This document shows positions 21,595-33,872 of a stretch of DNA of 64,000 nt, one piece after another. This stretch comes from Cryphonectria parasitica EP155 (Eukaryota; Ascomycota; Sordariomycetes; Diaporthales; Cryphonectriaceae): positions 1,466,653-1,530,652 of the forward strand of contig NW_024468915.1 in NCBI RefSeq assembly GCF_011745365.1, written 5' to 3'. Both the position numbers and the translations under genes were made by a program. The notes beneath the pieces are model-generated. The model was not told where the DNA came from, searched no databases, and saw nothing but the letters and a program-made list of their open reading frames with translations. Position 1 is the stretch's first letter, and every line of letters starts with the position of its first letter.

Positions 21595-22417
21595 TATCTG
21601 TCCAATTACCCTTTGAACTACATCTGCTTCAAGATCACCAATGGCCAGTCAAACTATCATCAACCATTTGGAGTGAGTCTACCTCCAAGAGACATTCCCG
21701 TCACTTTCGGGAAGGACTTGAGCGCCCCAGGAAAACAAAAAGCTCGGGCGAAAGGCACCTACGCCCGGATAACATAGCGGTGGTGCGATTCTGGTAGCAA
21801 AACATGTTTTTATATCTTTACCTTGTTCCCTCATGCCTTCTTAGAAGGGCGCAGGCTTGGGAATGACAACGGACCAAGGAGGCGGCGGTGGCAGCAGGGG
21901 AGTTGGGACCCGCAGGCAAAAACAAAAAGGGCATGCATAGATGAGACGTCGTTGGTAAACGGGGAACATCGTCTGGTAACGGAACAAGGAGGGCCTGCTC
22001 CTTGGTATGTACAACATACGAGGTGTACAGCAGCTGCCCGAGGGGGGGCGTTTGTTTGGCTTTGGGATACACCTCAGGACGACAGGCGCAAATAGCATTA
22101 GAAAGCCTTTCTCGGTATCTTGATCATGACATCGTTATATTCCATTGGCTATCTCAGTTCTTATCCTCTCCTAGATCGTGCTCATTCTTTGCCCCTTTCC
22201 CTCCGGCTCCTCAGTGTCCATGATTATGATATATCAGTGCTATGCGCAAACAAAAGAGACCCCCTTCGCTCTCCAAAGACGAAAAAAAGAAAGAAAAAGT
22301 ATAAACCCAGAAACCAGATACTCCCGTTCCACTGTCGTCATCCCAGATTCCCAATCTGCCCCCCCCCCCCTCCCCCCTCTTATAGCAGAACCACACACGC
22401 ACACCCCACCTCATCTC
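21595..22417. other. Intergenic region MNN9-like / PEX4
   Basis: This region lies between convergent 3' ends. It contains a C12 run (22359-22370) and pyrimidine-rich stretches. I see no supportable gene. Confidence 0.5.
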
Positions 22418-22804
22418 TCATAGCCCCTCATACCGGCCTCCCTCGCTACACCAAAGCTCAACAAGCCTGCGCGCGCCGAGAACATCGCCGCCCCGCAGCA
22501 GCGCGGCGGCGTCCACGTTGAGCGGCGAGTCGACCTCCGGGTGAGGGAGCAGGCCGCCCCGCACGGCGCGCACGGTCTCGAGCACGCTGTAGGCCGGTGT
22601 CCAGGCGTCAGCGAGAAGGTCGAGGCAGATCTCGCCCGTGTCGAGGTTGATGTTGGGGTGCACTATGGGAGTGATGAAGCGGATCTGGGGTGGGGCGAGG
22701 GGATAGTTGGGTGGGAGGAGGATGGAGAGGAGCCAGCGACCTTCTGTTGAGGGAACGAGTTAGCTATATATATGCACATTATTTCTTCTCCACACACACA
22801 CACA

Positions 22805-22846
<42 letters not shown>

Positions 22847-23037
22847 ATGGGTTAAGTCGTACCATCGTACCCTCCACCAATTCCCCGGCCGTTGATCACG
22901 GCCTCCCACGTCAGCAGGTCGCCCTCGTCGATCGGGCCCAGCCGCTCGATGCCCTCCTCGTCTGGCGCCTCGGACCGCCAGGTATCGAGCTCTTTCAGCA
23001 GCCTCTTGGCCGCGTTACGCGACGAGGAGCCGGACAT
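22418..23037 (-). CDS. PEX4: Ubiquitin-conjugating enzyme E2, peroxisomal PEX4 type
   Basis: Pex4 is the peroxisome-bound E2 that monoubiquitinates the import receptor Pex5 so that it can be recycled to the cytosol. Two exons (22863-23037, 22418-22743) joined by a 119-nt intron give 166 residues, a normal E2 length. The N-terminal helix is NAAKRLLKELDTWRSEAPDE. The core reads PPNYPLAPPQIRF, followed by VHPNINLDTGEICLDLL with the catalytic cysteine in GEICLDLL and then WTPAYSV. The NLDTGEICLDLL-WTPAY combination and the C-terminal extension match fungal Pex4 better than Ubc4 or Ubc13, but the exact family is an inference from residues I recognise. The intron contains CA and GA microsatellites. 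Confidence 0.82.
22791..22844. repeat. Compound microsatellite (CA)9(AG)17 inside the PEX4 intron
   Basis: Nine CA units run to 22808 and about 17-18 AG units follow to 22844, all within the intron 22744-22862. On the coding strand this gives a CT-rich then GT-rich intron, so unit-number changes would alter intron length and pyrimidine content but not the protein. Confidence 0.85.
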
Positions 23038-24789
23038 GGCGTGTTCTGGTCTTCTCTCTGGTACGAAGAGTGGTGATGATGGTACTTCTTTTGCTCCGGC
23101 TGGCTGGGCGGCGTGTCCACAATGTGTTGTAGAATGATCAAATACCCCTTCTCGCAATCTTGATATGGGATGTAGAAATCGGGTGGGAGGTGAGGTGTTG
23201 TCTCGAATCTTCACATGGGAGCTGCTGAGCTGGCGCGTATACGCTGTACAAGCCATCCATACCTGCCCAACCACCCGCCGCCTGCCACTGCACTCAGCCG
23301 AATACAGGCCGTGTGCCCGGAGCCGAGGCCCACGCCTTCCCTCAACCAGCGGCTACGTACAACAGTTACGCGGTACATTAGCCTACTCGTAGCCACACTG
23401 TATCTTGACTATTGATCGCGCGCTACAGGGGGACCCAGTACCCCTCTGTGGAGCCGCAGAACCCAACAATGAGAAATACCCCATAAAGCCAGGGCCCCGT
23501 GGACCGGCATCTATCATAGTACAACTTTACAATACAGAAGCCCCCCCCCCTGAATATTGCCTCGTCAGAAGAGAGGAACATGGATCCAGAAGCGGTCCCC
23601 CCCTCCCCCATTTCAATATTATGTCGTTTTGTACCATGTATACATACACAGCGGCAGCAGGACGCAGATCCCGTCCTACTGGACCCTCTCTTCACACGCG
23701 AACGACTGCTGACCCCAGAAGCCTCTCCACCGCCCTCCCCCCTGATGATGTGGAATGTACATGGTATTGAGAGGGGAGCGCATTCTCTGTTTATTTCCTT
23801 CTCTTTGTCGTGTTGGTTATGAGATCAGCAGGGCGCTCGAGGTAAGGTGAAGGGCGGTCTGTTTATATCTGGAGCGAGATAACCACCCCCTTTGCGCAGA
23901 GACATGTCAATTGTTAAAAGAGCCACGGTGATGTTTGCATGGAGACACTGTGAGGAAAAGAAATGAGAAGATACACACGGTAGAAGAGCAGAATAACAGA
24001 GTTGGTCGGCCCTTCACAATAAAGAACATAATGGGTGGTTTGTTGTGTCGGGCAAGACACGTACGACAGTAAAGTCTCTCTCGCCAGCTTCGTTCACTCT
24101 CGCAGGGTATAGGCACATTGTCATGAGGTTTACACATCAATCATTATTATGTCTCTACGTAATTTTGCGTGCCCGGGTATTAACCCATGCAAATCATGTC
24201 TGAAAAAGAAGCCACCGCACATGGGTACCGGGGAGGAAGGGGAGGATGATGATGATCTCCCTCCCCCACCCAACGATCGACAAGGCCAAAGGCGAGATGA
24301 GAAGGGGGACGGGGCGTTCCTCGGTACGAGCGTCTGGTTCTTGTCTCGCCTCACCCCTCCTCGTCAGTTCTCCCACTCGCATCACAATGATCTCACATGA
24401 CCGCAGTGCTGCTCAGTCAACCCATCTTCGTCTCCCCAAACTAGAACCCACCCCCTCCAAGCTTTTTGTAAACGTTGTAAAGTCTGAACGTCAGAATTGA
24501 CAGAAAAATAATTCGACCACATGCTATCTTCGCCTCGAAATATATCTGTGGCCAATAAACCGGGCCCAGATCATGAGTGAAACCTCCTTTGGTGATGATT
24601 GCGTGTGTCGACGGCTTCAGATTGTGTAAAAGGACTTGCTAGAATACAATTCGTTCCTCTCCTTGTGCAAATGTCGCATTCGCTGCTGTTAAAGAAAAAA
24701 GAAAACGCCGGGTTCATGAGTTGTTGAGAAAATGCTGCAGGTCCGTGCTCTCACAAGCCCCGGAAGGCTGACCAGTCATATTGGAAAAT
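23038..24789. other. Intergenic region upstream of PEX4
   Basis: This 1.75-kb region lies between the PEX4 start and the stop of the 954-residue protein gene. It holds a C10 run (23541-23550). Open frames at 23405-23822 and 24130-24400 look like chance. I see no gene. Confidence 0.5.
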
Positions 24790-27654
24790 CTACGCCTGAG
24801 CGTCGCCCTCTTTGTTCTTCCAGAACCGCATCATACGGCTCAGTCGCCGTTTTGGCTTGTTCTCTTTCGACTTCTTCTCAGAGTCGCCGGTGAATGAAAC
24901 CTCCAACGAAAGTTTGCTCCGTTCTCCATGAGAGCTGCTGATCAGTCGGCTGAGACTAGCTAGGCTGCCTCTTCGACTACCAAAGCCTATCATACTGAAC
25001 GATGCCGGTCGTTCACCAGGAGCCGGCGGGCGGCTCAGGTGCGCGGCCTGCTGAGCAAACAAGTTCTCCCTGGGCTGCGTCGAGTGGCTGCTAGCAAGTG
25101 AAGGAACATCGAGAGATTTCCGCACTTCGGGTCCTGGCTCGCCCATAAGGAGCGATTGAAAACTGTCGTCGGTAATTGAAGATGGAGCTGTAGAGATAAT
25201 GTTGCCATCGTAAAGGAGCGGCGATCGAGGGGATGGGAAGGACGAGGATGCTGTGGTCGAATATGGGCTGATTGGCGCCAGCGAGGACGACGTCGTGTGC
25301 TGCGACGAACTGCTCTCCAAAGGTGCTCTTGGGCTGACCGGTGAGGACATGGGTGAGTCGGGAACAGTAATGAATCTCTGCTGCGCTGGTCCGCCGAATT
25401 CCACCGTTCTGAATGAAGGAGAAGGAAGCTCTTCCTCGATCACTTGCGCCTGAAGTGAGTTGTAGGAAGTCATTGACTTCATGCTGGCTGTCCGCCGCGG
25501 CTTGCTGTCCTCAGGATCGCTTGCCCTCCGTTTCGCCACAGGGGTTGCATCGTTGTCCGTCAGTTTCTCAGCAGAGGCGCGCGCTGAGAAAGGGCCACAC
25601 ATGCTCGAGGCTTCGCTGTCCCTTATATCGGCCGATTCGGGCTGAGGAGTGGACGAGCCACTGTCCTTGCCGTCATCCGAGTCGCCCTCTTCATCCTCTT
25701 CGAAAACATCCGCCATCGTAGAGCTGCTTCCAAATCTGTTCATCCCACGGCGGAACTCAAATGGTGGCATCTCAGGCGAGCTTTGAGCTCGCTGGTGATG
25801 GACGTAATGCATGCCTGGTCCAGAAAAGCGACTCATTCCGGCAGCACTGTGCAATTGCCGCTTCATCAAACCACCGGCTTTCTGAGCAGCTTCCCACTCG
25901 GCGTTTCGGGGAAGAGGCGTGTTGAAAGGGCCCAATGCAGCATCAAGATCGATCATGGGAAACGAGGTGTCGTCTTCCGTGAACGGTCTGGGCGGCTTCC
26001 ACGCTTCCGGCCCCTCCTGATCCCGATCGTCGAGTTCTGTGATCATCACAGTGGGCATAGAGGGCTCGCTCTTGGTGTCCACAGAGTCGGAAACATTGTC
26101 CTCATCGTCTTCATCGCTATGCCGCGGGGGAGGCGGAGTTGGTCCACGGCGCATGGGCTTCTTGCCTTTCCCTCTGTGTTCCTTGGGCCTGGTGAGGATG
26201 GAGCCGGCCCACTTTTTGACTCTTTTCTGCTTCTTTCCAGATTTCTTGGCTGTTTTCGACGCAGGAGCTCGGGGTTCCTCGGTTGCCGCATCTTTTCGAG
26301 ATTCGGGAAGCGGTGACTCCAGATCAGTATCCTTCGAGGCCTCACCAGAACTCAGACTGGAGGGACGAGATTTCGAAGGTGAGCTCGAGGCGGACAGATG
26401 CTCCAACCCGAAGAATGACCACCTCTTGGAGGGTTTAGTCGGGCTAGGGTCTGCTGAAGAGGTGTCGGGAGCGGATAATGAGAGGTCCATTAGTAAAGGC
26501 ATGGAGCCTCGTCTCTTAGGGCTGGCAGCTGCGTCTTGCTCGGCCTGACTCTGGGTACGATCGAGAACCGCACCAGCCGTGCTCGGTCTGGAGCAATCCG
26601 ATCCAGCCTGATACGTAGTCGATTCCAAGGGAGAAGCACACTCCTCAAAGATGACGGAGTTGGAGATAGAAATGATCGACGAAATGCTGCCCGAGACGGA
26701 GTGGCCCGGTCGAACTGTCGCGGTACTAGAAGCATCGCTGGACACTAACGAGAGCGGCCTGGGGATGAACTCAAGAGTGTCGGAGAACCCGACTCTGGCT
26801 TTTCCGAATGATTTTCGCTCCGTCGAGGCGGGCTCGCTTGTCGCGATGGGTGATATCTCGACCTCATCCGGGGTTGGCTCACTGAACGTCTTCTCGATAG
26901 GGGTTTCTGTCTGCTGCTGCACGTCTGCAGGACGCAACAACGGAAACGAAAAGTGCTTGTTGAGTTCCGGGCCGGATGGACTTGACGGGGCACTGCTGCC
27001 CCTCGAGCCCTCCGCCGGATTTTTCGGCAGATTGAGACCCAGCACGCTGTTGAGGTCGTGGCTGGACATGGCGGCAGAGCGCCGGTGCGCATGACGGTGG
27101 GCGGGGCCTCGCCGAGGGGGCTCAGATTGTGGTGATGTCAAGGCGCTGTCTGATCTCGTCGGGCTGATGTCCAGAACCTCAACCCTCGCATTTCCAGAAC
27201 GATATTCACCACCTACAAACTCACTGCCCCCACGCTTGTGACCATGCCCTGCTCTCGCAGGAGACAGTCGTGGAGACTTGGGAGACCGGGGTGGACTCAG
27301 GTAGTCATCGGTCGCTGATGTGGATGGTGTTGGGGTGAGGTTTGCACCGGGATTAAAAGAGAAAGCTGGCAGGTCGGGCGAGCCGAGCGGCCTCGAGCTG
27401 CTCTTACCGCCAGCGCCTAAAGGCTGAGCGGGTAGGTCGACCACTGACCTCGGCCGTCGTCCGCTAGTCCGGGGCGTAGACGTGGACATTGGCTTCGATG
27501 GGAAGACGAAGGGCGGGTTCGGCGGCGGGCTCGAGGAAACCGTCGTCTCGAGAGGTTCTCCCAGATCTCTGATACCGCCGATGGGAAGCGAGAGGTGGCG
27601 TGGGTTGTGAACGCGGCCCTCGCGGGGCATGTCGGGCACAATGGTTGCTGCCAT
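24790..27654 (-). CDS. Conserved-looking fungal protein, 954 residues, Ser/Pro-rich and mostly disordered
   Basis: I do not recognise a defined domain. The gene is one uninterrupted frame, and the first ATG in frame is at 27654. The N-terminus (KMAATIVPDMPREGRVHNPRH) is followed by about 850 residues rich in Ser, Pro, Thr and charged runs with many SP/TP sites, suggesting a heavily phosphorylated scaffold. A very basic patch (KKSGKKQKRVKKWAGSILT) sits mid-protein. The C-terminus is again ordered-looking and basic (GFGSRRGSLASLSRLISSS, then KPKRRLSRMMRFWKNKEGD), perhaps a short amphipathic membrane- or protein-binding helix. No signal peptide or membrane segment is visible. The length of the open frame and the codon-level regularity make it a real gene; its role is unknown. 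Confidence 0.8.
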   Translation of the reverse strand: MAATIVPDMPREGRVHNPRHLSLPIGGIRDLGEPLETTVSSSPPPNPPFVFPSKPMSTSTPRTSGRRPRSVVDLPAQPLGAGGKSSSRPLGSPDLPAFSFNPGANLTPTPSTSATDDYLSPPRSPKSPRLSPARAGHGHKRGGSEFVGGEYRSGNARVEVLDISPTRSDSALTSPQSEPPRRGPAHRHAHRRSAAMSSHDLNSVLGLNLPKNPAEGSRGSSAPSSPSGPELNKHFSFPLLRPADVQQQTETPIEKTFSEPTPDEVEISPIATSEPASTERKSFGKARVGFSDTLEFIPRPLSLVSSDASSTATVRPGHSVSGSISSIISISNSVIFEECASPLESTTYQAGSDCSRPSTAGAVLDRTQSQAEQDAAASPKRRGSMPLLMDLSLSAPDTSSADPSPTKPSKRWSFFGLEHLSASSSPSKSRPSSLSSGEASKDTDLESPLPESRKDAATEEPRAPASKTAKKSGKKQKRVKKWAGSILTRPKEHRGKGKKPMRRGPTPPPPRHSDEDDEDNVSDSVDTKSEPSMPTVMITELDDRDQEGPEAWKPPRPFTEDDTSFPMIDLDAALGPFNTPLPRNAEWEAAQKAGGLMKRQLHSAAGMSRFSGPGMHYVHHQRAQSSPEMPPFEFRRGMNRFGSSSTMADVFEEDEEGDSDDGKDSGSSTPQPESADIRDSEASSMCGPFSARASAEKLTDNDATPVAKRRASDPEDSKPRRTASMKSMTSYNSLQAQVIEEELPSPSFRTVEFGGPAQQRFITVPDSPMSSPVSPRAPLESSSSQHTTSSSLAPISPYSTTASSSFPSPRSPLLYDGNIISTAPSSITDDSFQSLLMGEPGPEVRKSLDVPSLASSHSTQPRENLFAQQAAHLSRPPAPGERPASFSMIGFGSRRGSLASLSRLISSSHGERSKLSLEVSFTGDSEKKSKENKPKRRLSRMMRFWKNKEGDAQA

Positions 27655-30600
27655 CTTTCCAAAGGGCCGCGCTGCAGCCAAAGGGTGTCGATGACTAGCT
27701 CACCAGTGGTGACATGGAGTAACGAGCGTGCGTCTGCTTTGGTTCGAATGTAAACTTTTCCCTTTCGGTTTTTTCCCCTCCTGCCTTGTCCACCTCCGAA
27801 GCAGGAATGTCCCGGGAGTGGGTTGATCTGAGGCGGGTCGGATAAGGCTTGAGGTACGGTTAGAGTTTCTTGAACTGCAGAGATTGGACGATTATGCTGC
27901 TCAGAGCCTTGTCTGTGGAGTGCGCGGAATCATTGTCAGCCCGGTCTCGTATCTTCGTCTGATACTCGTCGCAACGGCAAGCCCAAGGAGGGCAAACGCG
28001 AGAGATAAAAAGAGAGAGACGTGGCAAACAAAATGACCGTCCAGCCCATAGAGGGCTGTCAATCGCGATGGGGGAAGGGGGGGGGGGTGTCTTTTGTTGA
28101 GCTGTGAAATTTAGGTCGTACCTCGTCCGATCACAGTGAAAGTGTCTTCAGCACTCTGGTGGGATGACGGCCAGGTGACAGAAAGACAGACAACTGATGA
28201 TTTCGAGACCGAATCGTGCTCTCGTGGTCTGCGGTCTTCCCAGAGTTTCCGTTGGCGAGGCGCGGCGATTGCGTACTGTACAAGGAGGAATTAAGGCAAT
28301 GCTTTTGCTTCGTTGAGGTTTCAAAATAAAGGAAGAATGTAGAGAAAAAGTAAAATGGGGAGGATGTAGTTCAAAGGAATGGACGGTCAAAACCAAGCAG
28401 GAAATCAATGTAAGATTTCTTACTGGAATTGGACCAGAGTAGTGTGGTGACGGTGTGGAGGGAGGACGGTGAAGACGGTGGTGGTTTAGTGGTGGTGGTG
28501 AGAAAAAGAGAGGCGGACGAGGAGGGAGTTGGGAAAGTGAGCGCCGCTGGCCCGAGTTTGCGGGTGTGTGTGGTTGACAGCCCGCAGCAGCAGGAGGGAT
28601 GGGGGGGGGGGGCGGCCTTGGCAGAAACCTGGGTGGGACTCTGGGCAAGAGTGGGTGGGTGGTGGGTGAATGAGCGTGAGCGAGTGTTGGGGTGTGAGGG
28701 AAAACACGCACGGGTCTCCCCCAGCGCAGCAGGGCCTGGAAGACATGGGTCTGCAGCGCAGGGGTGGGTCCCCGTTAAGGCGGTACCTCACTTCCCGTAG
28801 TGACCACTACATAGTACCTATTGCACGCTATACTATGTAGAATGCACAGAGGATGGTGTGGACGTTGGACCTGTGGCCTCCCATCCCTCGACCTTGGCCG
28901 GATGGGGTTACAGTTTTGCCGGATCTTTTTCTGAATCTACGATGTAGGAACCGGTGCTAGGAGGGCATGAGCAATTATGATAGGTTTCTATAAGGCAGTC
29001 AGACCAAGCCACTGGAATTATTATTCATATTATTGCCAAATGAGTGAAGGGTGAAGAGTACAATCGAGGAGGGCAAAAGGTGAGCGCAGTACAGAGTACC
29101 TGCTTGCTCAGTTGTACATTTATCACTCATGGGAAAGAAGGAAAGCGTTCACAGCAGCATGAACAAGTACTTTATCCAACAGAATCCCTTTGCGGATGAC
29201 AATTTGAGCGAGTAATACAATAGCATGCTGAAATCAGACAGAGTAAGGTGGTAGTACAGACCTCCACATTTCTCGCCACCACCTTTCACAATGGGCCTGT
29301 GGAGGAACCAACTAAACTTACCCCAGCACCTCTCTTTCTCGCCTCTCCCTCTCTCCCCCCTTGTAAATTGAGGTGTCGCCATATCAAGCAGCGAGGGCCT
29401 GCAGAATGGAGCATGCTGTCCTGCAGGTCACACCCCACATGACAGTCTGAAAATGAGATGCCCCATAAGATCGTGGAGTAAGGTACTACGGTATGGGCTC
29501 GAACCCCTGCCAAATTGAATGCCAGGCCCACGTCCCAGGCTTACGAGACAAGTGTTGGTCCTTGCCCTCCCAGCTTTCCGAGGTGCCAATTTGAGACCTT
29601 CGGGATCCATCCAGATACGGCCTTCGTGTTCACGATGCGCTTCAGCGAGATTTGAGAATGTTCCTCAGTATTTCTCTCTTCTCCCTCCCCCCTTCCTGCC
29701 TTTGACCTAGGACTCTGCACATGAAAGAAACAAAACAAAAAAAAGAACCACTGTGGGAGCAATGAATGATAACGACTATCATGTGGTTGCCCGGCCAAGG
29801 TGGCCACAATGGCGGTCTGCGACCTGCGGGTTCTGCATTCATACAGCTTAGTACATACACAAAGTACGAACCCGACACACACCTTGCATATGCATGTACC
29901 GCTTTAACGTTCCCAGGCCTGGATCCGTCCAGGAACAGCGCTCGTCTCATTCGCCTGTCCCAGATCCCAGATGCAAGGCACAGTGGATACCGTCGCATCC
30001 AGCGCTGTTATGGTACTATGGTACCCCGCTATTCTTGATCACGAATCCTACGGGCCACAACAGGGGACGGCTTGACGATCAAAGGGAACAGGTGGTGGTG
30101 GTGACCTTGTACCCTCCCCCCCCCCAATCTACTCAAGGTAGGAATTGGCGGGGGCGTGTGGCCAGGTGATTTTTTTTTTTTTTTTTTCCTACTCGAGGGA
30201 CTTTCCATTTGCCAGAAACCTCGACCGTTTGTTTTTGGCCTTTGTCGGGAGCAGTCCTTCTAGTCCTTTGAAATTTATCTCTCAACTATACTACATGTAG
30301 TAGTAGTGACAAGAGTACTTTGGTGCTATGGTACTTTCTGAACCAAACCCCACGCCAAGAACCCCTTGACCTTGTCCGCTCACTTTCCCATAGCCGTCTC
30401 AGCCCAGGGCAGATGAACCAGCGACGACCTGAGCGGAGGGGTTTCGCTCCCCTACTTTTTCTACTTGTGGTATGTACCTGATCGCCGTCCACGGCAACAC
30501 TGGGGACGAATCGCATCCCAGGGAGAATGACCAGGGAACCGCTCCCTCGCTTATTCTCAGGACTGAGGGAGATCAGCCCGATCGACGTCGTCCCTTGTTC

Positions 30601-33437
30601 TCCCTCATCAACAAGAATGGCCATATCACCCATAATCATCAGACGATGAATCCTCGTCGAATAAGGACAGACAGAACAGAAACTTTAAGGCAGGACTAGA
30701 GAATCGCATGAAACCGGCGTGCACCGCCGGACGCAGCGAGCGACTCGGGCGGCGGCGGCGAGAAGGAGTGGCTAACCTCGTACCATTATCCAAGTAGGGG
30801 GAGTGCAGTACAAGTTGCTGGTTGGCAGCGCAGGCTAGCAAACCTTCTGTGCAGCCAGCCCATCGAACGGATCAAACTCTCTCTGTCCTGACAAGGACTA
30901 GGTGTTTCGGTTCCCATACCGAGTCTCTTCTGTGTGCTTGAATCCCGTCCTTTGTTTATGCCGAAAGCAACGCCGCTCCCCACCAATTTCTAAGCTTGAT
31001 CTCTCATCCTGTCACTATTCAGCTCGCTCCTCTCGAAGCATGTGGAGAAAAGCAAGGTATGAAAGAACCGCAAATAAAGAAGAGCTCATATGAGAATAGT
31101 CGGAACCCCCTCTACCGTCCCCTTATCAAACTCGACTGCTCGAATGATTCGGGCCTACCTCAGAACGTTCATTCATTGGTCATAAGGACGCACGCGATGA
31201 TTATGCTCAATGAATCGGTACCATCTCTGAGTTATCTCATGCAAGGGTTCTCAGCTCCCGATCGACATCGAGATAAAGGAAAGAAAGGAAAGAAGGGAAA
31301 AGGGTTGGCCTCTCAAGATTCAAGGTCGCCTTCCTCCTCCCTGAAGCCTGCAGTGGCACCAAGGATGGCTTGCAGATTTGGTCTGCAAGCTACAGCACTA
31401 GAACGGAGGCTGCGGGGGCCCGTTCTAACCAGTCACCTTGAGCGGAGGCCTTCTTGTCGCCTGAGCACTGACAGTGCCCGCATGGCACTACGACTCATCA
31501 GGGCACGCTTCGAGGATTGGCCGGCTTGTCTCGGGTACAACATCTGCTCGTCTGCCGCGGGCCATTAGGGAAAGGGGGTTTGGGAAAGCAAGAGAAAACA
31601 AAGTTACAAGTCGGTTGCGCACACCTCGAATCAAGGAGTTTCCTACGAGCGATCAAACCCGCCTGTCTATTTTAGTTCATGGTCTCGAAGCGTTCCCTTT
31701 CCAGAAGGTAGCGATCACTGCTGCAGCGGCTTGTCCTTCTAGAAGGTAGCTGTGTACGCTGACCAAGAGTAACGTCGCAAGCACATTGCGCGTCCAACAA
31801 GTTTTACACACATCGTTCTATTCGTCCCATCGTACCGGAGATTTGGACTGGCTGCCGTGTTGTGTGTGCGTGTGTGTACGTTGTCCATCTTGACCAGAGA
31901 GGACCCTGAGGGCTCCAATCTGTTGTTGTTGGTAAGGGGTTCGTGTGTCAGACCGTCAGCCTTCCCTCCTCCTTCACACGCGCACACACACACCCCATGA
32001 TCCGTGGATCCGAGCATCCTGGGCAGCAGCGCCAAGATCTGCCTGGAAAAAGAATCCACCCCACGCGTATCCAGTGACCAGTTCCTGCATGCAAGGTGAA
32101 TCCTATCTCTCACGCCACATTCGAAAAAGGAAGAAGGCTGCAAACCTCCGGGCGTTCCAAGCCCGCCGTGGTTGGGAACAATCGCCGCTACCACGCACCC
32201 TCTCACTCACAATCTCTCGTATGTATATGTTTGTTAATTCATGAGCTCACCAGGACGGGACGAGGCAGGCAGACCTTTGACCGCCAGGCGAACCGCTCTC
32301 GGGCTCTCGGGTGGGCGTTGATATCCATCTCCGAACGAGCCGCCTGTGGAGAATCCAAGACACGCACGTCGCAGCGTCATTCCTTGCCCGCCCTCGGCCG
32401 AAATTCAGGGTCTTGTAATGAATGAAGTAAATAATTGAAGAGGGCGCGCGAATTTGATTTGATTCAGAATATTGTCCTCATTGCACCGCATTCTCTTGGT
32501 CACGAAGCTTACATTCAATCCCGTGCTTGTTGTCATTCCCGAGCCATAGTCGAAGACCCTGCGGGCGCGAAGTGACAGCAGTAGACAGACAGATAGGTAC
32601 AAGTTCTTCGCGCGGCAAGGTTGAAATTCTGTCGAGACGTTTTCATTTCCGTCCGGGCCGTCAAACTAAGAATATTTAGATTTCCAACCCCCCCCCCCCC
32701 CCCCCGATCCAAATTTTCTTCTCCCATATTCGTACCAAAGTAGTAGGAGGAAGGTTCGGGAAATATCACGCATACCCAGTCAGCCCTACAGCAGGACTGT
32801 GCAAGCGGCATAAAATGTCAAATAATTTGGTCACCTTATGCGAGGGACCCCCTTGCTGGTGATCATTTTTTGCTGGTCGCATTGTCAAGGGATGGATACA
32901 GTAATGTAATCTCCAGGGCGGCAAAGTATTGCAGACAGCAGGAAGTAGCAGGGAGCCATATACTTGTGGTAGTTCCAGGTACATATATCCCAAATATGCG
33001 AATGAATGAAACGTGTCTCAACTGCATTGCTTCTGCAAATTTGCAGCCAAGATTCAGATTCTTACACATGCCAGATTAATTGTCAAACGCGGGTCGGGCG
33101 TGGGGTAGACCTAGAAAGGCTGACCGCTAAGCAAACTCCCCTAAGCCCTTGCGCGGGACAGGCTAAACTTTAGGTCCTACCATGTAGAACCTGGGCAGAA
33201 AAAATAAGAGCAAGGAAAAACAGGAAGGCAAAAAAAAGTCGGTGTCAGGAAAAGGCTTTACGGCCAATGCTAGCAACAAAGATTCTAAACATCGATCATC
33301 CCTACTATTATCACCGCCTACCACCACCACCCCGACGACCAGACCTGCATTTCGTGTCTGCATGAACAAGAAGCAACTTTTCCACAAGAAGCCTCACAAA
33401 AATTAATACCGCCCATCTCGCTTCCCGCCCCGTGAGG
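27655..33437. other. Gene-free stretch of about 5.8 kb between divergent genes
   Basis: Nothing between the start of the 954-residue protein gene and CGR1 reads as a gene on either strand. The stretch holds G11 (28077-28087), G12 (28601-28612), C10 (30116-30125), T18 (30170-30187) and C18 (32688-32705) runs, a 10-bp inverted repeat (28807-28840), and repeated TAGTAC/GGTAC motifs. The open frames here (28148-28711, 30996-31568, 31739-32206) have no recognisable motif. It may hold a long leader, unannotated RNA or regulatory DNA. Confidence 0.45.
28807..28840. repeat. Perfect 10-bp inverted repeat, 14-nt loop
   Basis: CTACATAGTA at 28807-28816 is the exact reverse complement of TACTATGTAG at 28831-28840. 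It can form a hairpin or a protein-binding dyad. No gene lies within 1 kb in either direction. Confidence 0.7.
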
Positions 33438-33839
33438 ATGTCTGCGACCGTCGGCGAGCCCGCCGCAAAACCTACGGCCACAAGCCCCGCTGCTACCGCT
33501 GCGACGGCGACGGTGCCCAAGTCGCTGGGCATGAGGAAGAATGGTACGCTCTTTTCCCTCCGAGAACAGCCATCAGCAAGCATTGCATGCGCATGCAACT
33601 CCTCGGAAGAAGTTGTGACCCCGCTCTGACTCTTGGTTTCTTTACGGTACAAACACAGGCAAACAATGGCACGCTCCCAAAAAGGCCTTCCGGCCAGCGT
33701 CGGGCCTTACCTCGTACGAGAAACGCGCAAAAGAACGTGTTGCGCTGGCGGCGATGAAGGCCAAAGAGAAGGAGATGAAGGATGAGAAGGAGGCCGAGAG
33801 ACAGGTGCGTTTGCTACGTGCGACATACAAACACCTTTT

Positions 33840-33872
<33 letters not shown>

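Noticed and set aside
28148..28711. Minus-strand Pro/His-rich open frame
   Set aside because: Its apparent sequence comes from low-complexity GT/GGT tracts on the other strand; it reads as repeat translation, not a protein.
29480..29580. Possible tRNA gene on the minus strand (GGGGTTCGAGCCC B-box-like sequence)
   Set aside because: The T-arm stem has a mismatch, no matching 5' acceptor strand (CTACGGT) is found upstream, and there is no A-box at the right distance.
30996..31568. Plus-strand open frame of 190 codons in the 5.8-kb gap
   Set aside because: No motif, no plausible splice partners and no coding-like regularity; the length is within chance for this GC content.
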